This document shows, in pieces, positions 7,713-12,164 of a stretch of 12,164 bases of DNA (within the stretch, counting starts at the first letter, position 1; each line of letters begins with the position of its first letter). Position numbers and translations under genes: made by a program. Under the pieces are notes generated by a model, which saw nothing but the letters and a program-made list of their open reading frames with translations, was not told where the DNA came from and did no database searches. This DNA comes from Basidiobolus heterosporus B8920 (lineage: Eukaryota; Basidiobolomycota; Basidiobolomycetes; Basidiobolales; Basidiobolaceae). The stretch spans positions 1 to 12,164 of the forward strand of contig JNET01029520.1 in NCBI GenBank assembly GCA_000697455.1, read 5' to 3'.

Positions 7713-8615
7713 ATGTCAAACACCAACGTACGTAAGCTACTAAGCAAAGTAAAGCAGACTCGGTCGAATACTTCCAAAATCGTGCATCCTTTGGCGAAGT
7801 ATGATGATTTGGGTCGGTTAACTTGTATTATATGTAATAGTACGGTGAAGAGTGAAAGAGGTTGGCCTGTACATTTATCGAGTAAACTTCACAAAGAGAA
7901 TGTTGAGCGCGTAAAAACCCTTCCCAAAACTCTACCTCCAAAGTCTATTGGGACCAAGGTGGCCTCAAATCTAGGTAAACACTCCGATCAGCCCACAAAT
8001 ACTTCACTTCAAAGCGGTTTAGATGAATACCACTCCCTTTCAGAAGAAGAATCGGAGGAAATTTCGGTGGAACCAAAAGCCAAGAGATTCAAGCCAGATT
8101 TGATTCCCGAGGAAAGTAACACCAACGGTGAAGAGTCTTCGCTTCCTGCAGACTTTTTCGATGCACCTTCAGAGAATCCAACTACGGAAGAGCAACCTCC
8201 TACTGAAGAAGAAGTACCTAAGGCAAATTCCTCAAGTACCTTACCAGCTGGATTCTTCGATAACAAAGAAGAAGAACTTAAAGTTGTAGGTCCTTCTGCA
8301 CCCACAATGAAAGAAAAAACCCTGGAGAAAGAGTGGGAAATTTTCGAGAAAGAAATTCATCAAGAAGTACAACTCTCTGAGAAGCTTGTTGAGCAAGAGG
8401 AGGTAGAAATGGCCCTGGATAGAGAAGAGGAAGAACGCCGTACGCAAGAGAGTTTACTCAATCGCGTGCATCTTTTGAAGATGAAAGCAGCCGAAAATCG
8501 ACGCATAATAGGCGAACCTGTTGTTATCACCGATGTGAGTGAAGATTTGGAGGAGTTAACTGATGATGAAGAATATGAAGATTTATTAGACTGGCGCACC
8601 AAACGAGCAGTTTGA
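7713..8615 (+). CDS. ZNF830: ZNF830/CCDC16 (OMCG1) family zinc-finger protein
   Basis: Known: ZNF830 (CCDC16) is a nuclear protein found with XAB2, Aquarius, ISY1 and PPIE in spliceosomes, and is linked to genome stability in animals. Seen: a single exon of 300 aa. It has the N-terminal stretch HPLAKYDDLGRLTC; one C2H2 finger of the dsRNA/matrin-like type (C38, C41, H54, H60, ending LSSKLHKENV); two copies of the LPA-x-FFD signature (144-150 and 177-183); a long charged helical or coiled region (about 200-262, with LEKEWEIFEKEI); and an acidic end DLLDWRTKRAV. This order matches the family. The middle is acidic, low in complexity and probably disordered. The ATG is the first in frame and lies 126 bp after UBA2. 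The role in splicing is transferred from the family, not shown here. Saccharomyces lacks a clear counterpart. Confidence 0.88.
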   Translation: MSNTNVRKLLSKVKQTRSNTSKIVHPLAKYDDLGRLTCIICNSTVKSERGWPVHLSSKLHKENVERVKTLPKTLPPKSIGTKVASNLGKHSDQPTNTSLQSGLDEYHSLSEEESEEISVEPKAKRFKPDLIPEESNTNGEESSLPADFFDAPSENPTTEEQPPTEEEVPKANSSSTLPAGFFDNKEEELKVVGPSAPTMKEKTLEKEWEIFEKEIHQEVQLSEKLVEQEEVEMALDREEEERRTQESLLNRVHLLKMKAAENRRIIGEPVVITDVSEDLEELTDDEEYEDLLDWRTKRAV

Positions 8616-8712
8616 TGTGTGCATATAGATTGATGTAGTATTTATTTATTCCTTCTTACTGGTGCCAATATACACATTTCTATGACTTTTATTATAAACT
8701 GAGTAAGTAAGG
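8616..8712. other. Convergent 3' ends of ZNF830 and TRM732
   Basis: Just 97 bp separate the two facing stop codons, so their 3' UTRs very likely overlap. On the minus strand an AATAAA (8693-8688) follows the TRM732 stop by about 20 nt, and a doubled AATAAATAAA lies at 8650-8641. On the plus strand there is only a variant TATAAA near 8693. Confidence 0.55.
8688..8693 (-). terminator. Polyadenylation signal of TRM732
   Basis: AATAAA on the minus strand about 20 nt beyond the TRM732 stop codon at 8715-8713. Position and sequence fit a poly(A) signal. A second overlapping pair further on (8650-8641) could serve instead. Confidence 0.5.
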
Positions 8713-11700
8713 TCAAGGGAACGAGATTAAGAACAGTTTTTTGAAATCATTGGAAAAGAACTCTGTGCGGTCATTGGAAGGTTGTAAAATTCCAGAGCTA
8801 ACTGACTCAGTAGGAACAAAATAAAGGTTGCGTAGTAGAGGATGCAATCCAAATTCATCCAATCTATCAAGGGCTTTCTTCAATTCTGTCATAAATCATC
8901 TAATGTTAGCAAGTTCATGCGAAAACGATCAAAATTGACCCATTACCTGATGTTAAAGACTCCCCAAGTCCAACCTTCTTGGCTAACATGATGATTGTGG
9001 CGATTCTGAATGTCTCTGTAAATATGGTAGCGTGGCCGGTGAATCCAAACGGACCAAGGTTCTTGGGCTAAAGATTGAGAATCTCTTGTGAATTGATGAA
9101 TCATTGAGGTGAGTATGCAAGTCAGTAAATTACCTGCTCCTGGGCTATCTCTAAGCCATCGATGAGCTTGGTGAGATTGGAAATCGCGCGATGTCCTTCA
9201 CTCAGGAAGAGGTCTTTGATAGGGTCTGGAAGCAGACGATGCTTTATCAAGTTGGTCAGCGTTTCTTCAAGCACTCGGTACACCAATTGAATTTCTATCA
9301 GATCTTCTTTATAGATGTTTGGTCTCTCGGTAACAAAAAGTGTCCGACTTGGATTGAGTTCATTCTCTAAAGTGGTGTCTACAACGGAATATGCGAACAA
9401 TTGGTTAGTTTGGGAATTGAACGAATCCTAAGTCAATGACATATACCAAATTGCTGTTCTCCATTCAAAATATCCAGGTAGGTCTTCATAAGCTTCTCCG
9501 AAGTTGGTTCGAGTTCAGCTGCGTTCTGGCAACATATCTCTGCTGCTCGCTCAGAATTCAAGGGTGTCCAATTGGTGCCAATCTTAGAGACGAGTTGAGC
9601 ACTTTCTTGACGAATATCGACATCATCATCTTGTAACAGACGCACAAGAACACGGTAGACGCTGACCAAGATCTCATTCTCTGCTTTGTTTTCATTGGGT
9701 GGGCTACGTGACTTGAGGGTCTCTTGGAAAAGCTGAATCGATGTGAACGCTGCTTCGCGTAAAGATAAGGATATGGACTCCTGACTGTATTGCTCGATAT
9801 ACCTCGCCCAAATTCTCGAGGATTCTATAACCTCCAGTTCGTTTAGTCCATATTCATTCTGATGTAACCACATGTAATTCACCAATGACCCTACCAATGG
9901 TAGCGTAAGCTCGATAACTGTCAATGATTTGGTGTTGCTCATCATCTCCATCAAACGGTTCCAGAATGATCGAATACCAAACTCGATGCGGTTCTCCGCA
10001 TGTGCTTCTATTACCACAGGGATGAAATCACCGTGCGAGAGTAGTTCAATTTCGATCTTGAAGCATTCCAGATTCTCTTCGCAACGGTAGATTAACTGAG
10101 CCAGCTTCGACCACAATCGCGTCATACTAATCTTGTATTCTGGACGACCTTGTGGACTCTCCAAGAGTCGAGATAAAGTTCGAAGTGTAGAGAGTCGAAT
10201 TTCATAGTCTGGATCATCCAGTAGAGCATCGATAATCTGATCCGAAGTTACCTCCACAAAGTCGAGGCCTAGAGTGATCGCCTGGGTAGCAATGATTTTA
10301 GCCGCATGTCGCAGCACCAAATATCTACCTATATCAACACTTTCGCTTGCCATGGGTTGAGTGAACACATCCTCAAAGGCATAGATGAGCACATTTTTAC
10401 GAAGTTCGCCAAAAGTACGGTCGGCTAGGTCCATCAACTCTTCTTGTGCTTCTTGAGTTTGGTTTGTCCTGATCCAGTTAGGCTCAAGGATGAATTCGGA
10501 AACAACGTCATAAAATACTGCTCTAGTAATACTGCATTGATTGTCCCCTAGCAACAGCATTAATTTCGATTGGAAAAGCGAAGAAATGCTGTTGATGACA
10601 TCTTTACGAATCTCGTGGTTTGCCACACTATACAAATGTCCTTTGAGAAGCGACAAAAGTTGAACAAGACGACCATGAAGCTTGTTTTGCGACTTGAGAT
10701 CAATATCATTCCAGAGGGTCTCGATAGTCTTCACCAAATCATTAGAAACGATCAATGGAACAAGCGCACGCGCCGCCATTTCACGTGTTTTATAGATGGA
10801 TCCTCTGGCACATTCTAGAACAGCAGGGACGAATGCCGACATGGTCAATGCCGAATTGGATCCGTCCATAACTGAAGGCTGTAGTCGAGAAAGCAATGTT
10901 AGAACAGGATATAAACCAGGATGGACCGCTGAGGAGTCTATCTCCTCTGACTTGAGCAATTGGTCTACAGCGACCTTAAGTTCTTTTAACAAGAAAGGAT
11001 GTAATCTGGGGAAGCGAGAGAAGAATTCTCTTCCGGTCAGAGTGTTCATTGAATGATGTTCATCCTTGGTTTTCTTGGTCCCGAATGTTCTTTGCAACAA
11101 GGTAGAGAAAAGCATAACAGAGCAGTTACGAAGTGCCCAACAATCAGAAGAGAACCCAGAAATAGCTAGCATGAAAGCATCCTCCACATACGATAATACG
11201 TTGGTACCTTGTTTCGCGTCGGAAAACATAGTACGAAGAATGTTAAAGGCATGCACTTGAGGTAAATCATTGTTTTGATTTGCATCTAGAGCAGGCGCCT
11301 CATGAGCGATTTTCAAGACGTTTTTCATAGTATAATTCAAAAGCTGAGTGCTATCAGCAGGCTCACTGCTTACAATAGCCAAAATACTTAATGGAAGTCC
11401 CGCACTTCTGCGAGTGATAGAAACAGAATTTGATAGAATATTATCTAGATTCTCGTCCAACCACGCTCTGGGCACAGCTGAATGTTGAGGATCAGTAGCG
11501 GTGAGTAATCTCGAGCAGACTGATATGAAGGCTGGATGTACGGCGGAGAATGCACCACGATGACGAATGGAAGTTAACAAATTACGAAGCAAGTTACCAC
11601 CTTGAACCAAATTCTCATATTCCATAATCGCTGGAGTCCTGTTATCGTTATCTAGGGGGACACGAGCCAACAGCACGCCTAATAGGGTGCTAGCTTCTTT

Positions 11701-12164
11701 AACGGCTCTCCAGCAATAACTTAATATAACTTGATGCTTCGGTCCAATTGATTCAACATCGCCATCGTCGTCCTTTTGTTGGAGCACATCATCAATCGTT
11801 CCTTCAATCTCATGAAATGATGCTGGTACGTTTCCTTCAGGAGAAGGATTCGATAATACATCAAGAACAGTAGAGCACACTGAATGCACTAAATTGAATG
11901 TACGCAAATGGAGTTGACGCCACAACTCGACATTGTTCTTTATACTATCGGATGAATAGCTGAGGTCTTGGAAAATGTATGTCAATGCCATGAGTGAGCC
12001 GTGCATAGGATGATTTTGAGCAGCAAACAAAAGGTTCTGGCGAGCAAAGTCAAGTTGGGTTTCTAGCAAATTCAACAACTTGGTAGTGAAATCCACCGAG
12101 GGAACTCCGGTTGATTTCTGGTTTTCTGATGATTCTCTCATCTCCACCTCTAGACAGAATCCAA
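8713..12164 (-). CDS. TRM732: Trm732/THADA homologue (DUF2428), C-terminal part
   Basis: Known: Trm732 (THADA in animals) is a large HEAT/ARM-repeat protein that guides the methyltransferase Trm7/FTSJ1 to 2'-O-methylate position 32 of certain tRNAs. Predicted visible exons: 12164-9447, 9378-9134, 9067-8947, 8885-8713, with introns of 68, 66 and 61 nt. The last intron has a TGCTAAC branch site. The joined frame gives 1,084 codons before TGA. Seen, numbered from the first complete visible codon: SYCWRAVKEASTLLGVLL (about 148-165), ITRRSAGLPLSILA (about 249-262), CWALRNCSVMLFSTLL (about 341-356) and TGREFFSRFPRLHPFLLKEL (about 376-395), the typical DUF2428 landmarks. Helical repeats run to the end. 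The frame is open through the right edge, so the N-terminus lies outside; full-length family members are usually 1,400-1,950 aa. The GTG at 12147 is not a start. Likely site of action is the cytosol, inferred from yeast. Confidence 0.93.

Noticed and set aside
8009-8602. Open frames antisense to ZNF830
   Set aside because: Their Ser-rich and Leu/Phe-rich translations are the mirror of the acidic Glu-rich sense protein, not independent genes.
10570-11260. Plus-strand open frames inside TRM732
   Set aside because: They have no recognisable domains and lie opposite a strongly conserved coding exon.
1-12164. Mobile elements, virus-derived elements, CRISPR arrays, tRNA or rRNA genes
   Set aside because: No reverse transcriptase, transposase, capsid or integrase motifs, terminal repeats, spaced repeat arrays or tRNA B-box with cloverleaf were seen on either strand.
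825-12164. A functional gene cluster linking chromatin, SUMO, splicing and tRNA modification genes
   Set aside because: Genes lie in mixed orientations and belong to separate housekeeping pathways; adjacency alone gives no support for a shared system.

Overview
The window is eukaryotic and most likely comes from an early-diverging (non-Dikarya) fungus. The evidence is short spliceosomal introns (54-93 nt) with GT..AG ends, often with CTAAC or CTAAT branch sites, short gaps between genes on both strands, and a gene set mixing fungal and animal-like forms. It has a Yop1-type protein, a complex I accessory subunit that Saccharomyces lacks, a ZNF830-type splicing factor, and a SWI3/SMARCC protein with the animal-type N-terminal module. 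The lineage is inferred from these traits; no species is claimed.

Layout from left to right: (1) the 5' end of a Yop1/REEP5 ER-shaping gene (minus strand, cut by the left edge); (2) a non-coding stretch of about 0.7 kb with telomere-like GGGTATA units and a palindromic E-box; (3) a SWI3/RSC8/SMARCC chromatin-remodelling subunit (minus, 3 exons, predicted 922 aa); (4) a divergent promoter region with a second palindromic E-box and a short unassigned open frame; (5) NDUFA12 (plus, 2 exons, 134 aa); (6) UBA2, the catalytic subunit of the SUMO-activating enzyme (plus, 13 exons, 596 aa); (7) a ZNF830/CCDC16 zinc-finger protein (plus, one exon, 300 aa); (8) in convergent orientation, the C-terminal 1,084 codons of a Trm732/THADA tRNA-methyltransferase partner (minus, 4 exons visible, 5' end beyond the right edge).

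The genes belong to separate housekeeping processes: ER shape, chromatin remodelling, respiration, SUMO conjugation, pre-mRNA splicing and tRNA modification. Nothing shows that they form one pathway, so I see no operon-like or cluster-like system. No transposon, virus-derived element, CRISPR array, rRNA or tRNA was recognised.

The points most worth a second look are modest. They are the composite domain order of the SWI3/SMARCC protein, the unassigned frame just upstream of NDUFA12, the paired TCACGTGA palindromes around the SMARCC gene, and the marked intron richness of UBA2, including one stop-free intron whose length is a multiple of three. Exon boundaries were worked out by hand from splice signals, reading frame and remembered family sequences, so they are predictions.
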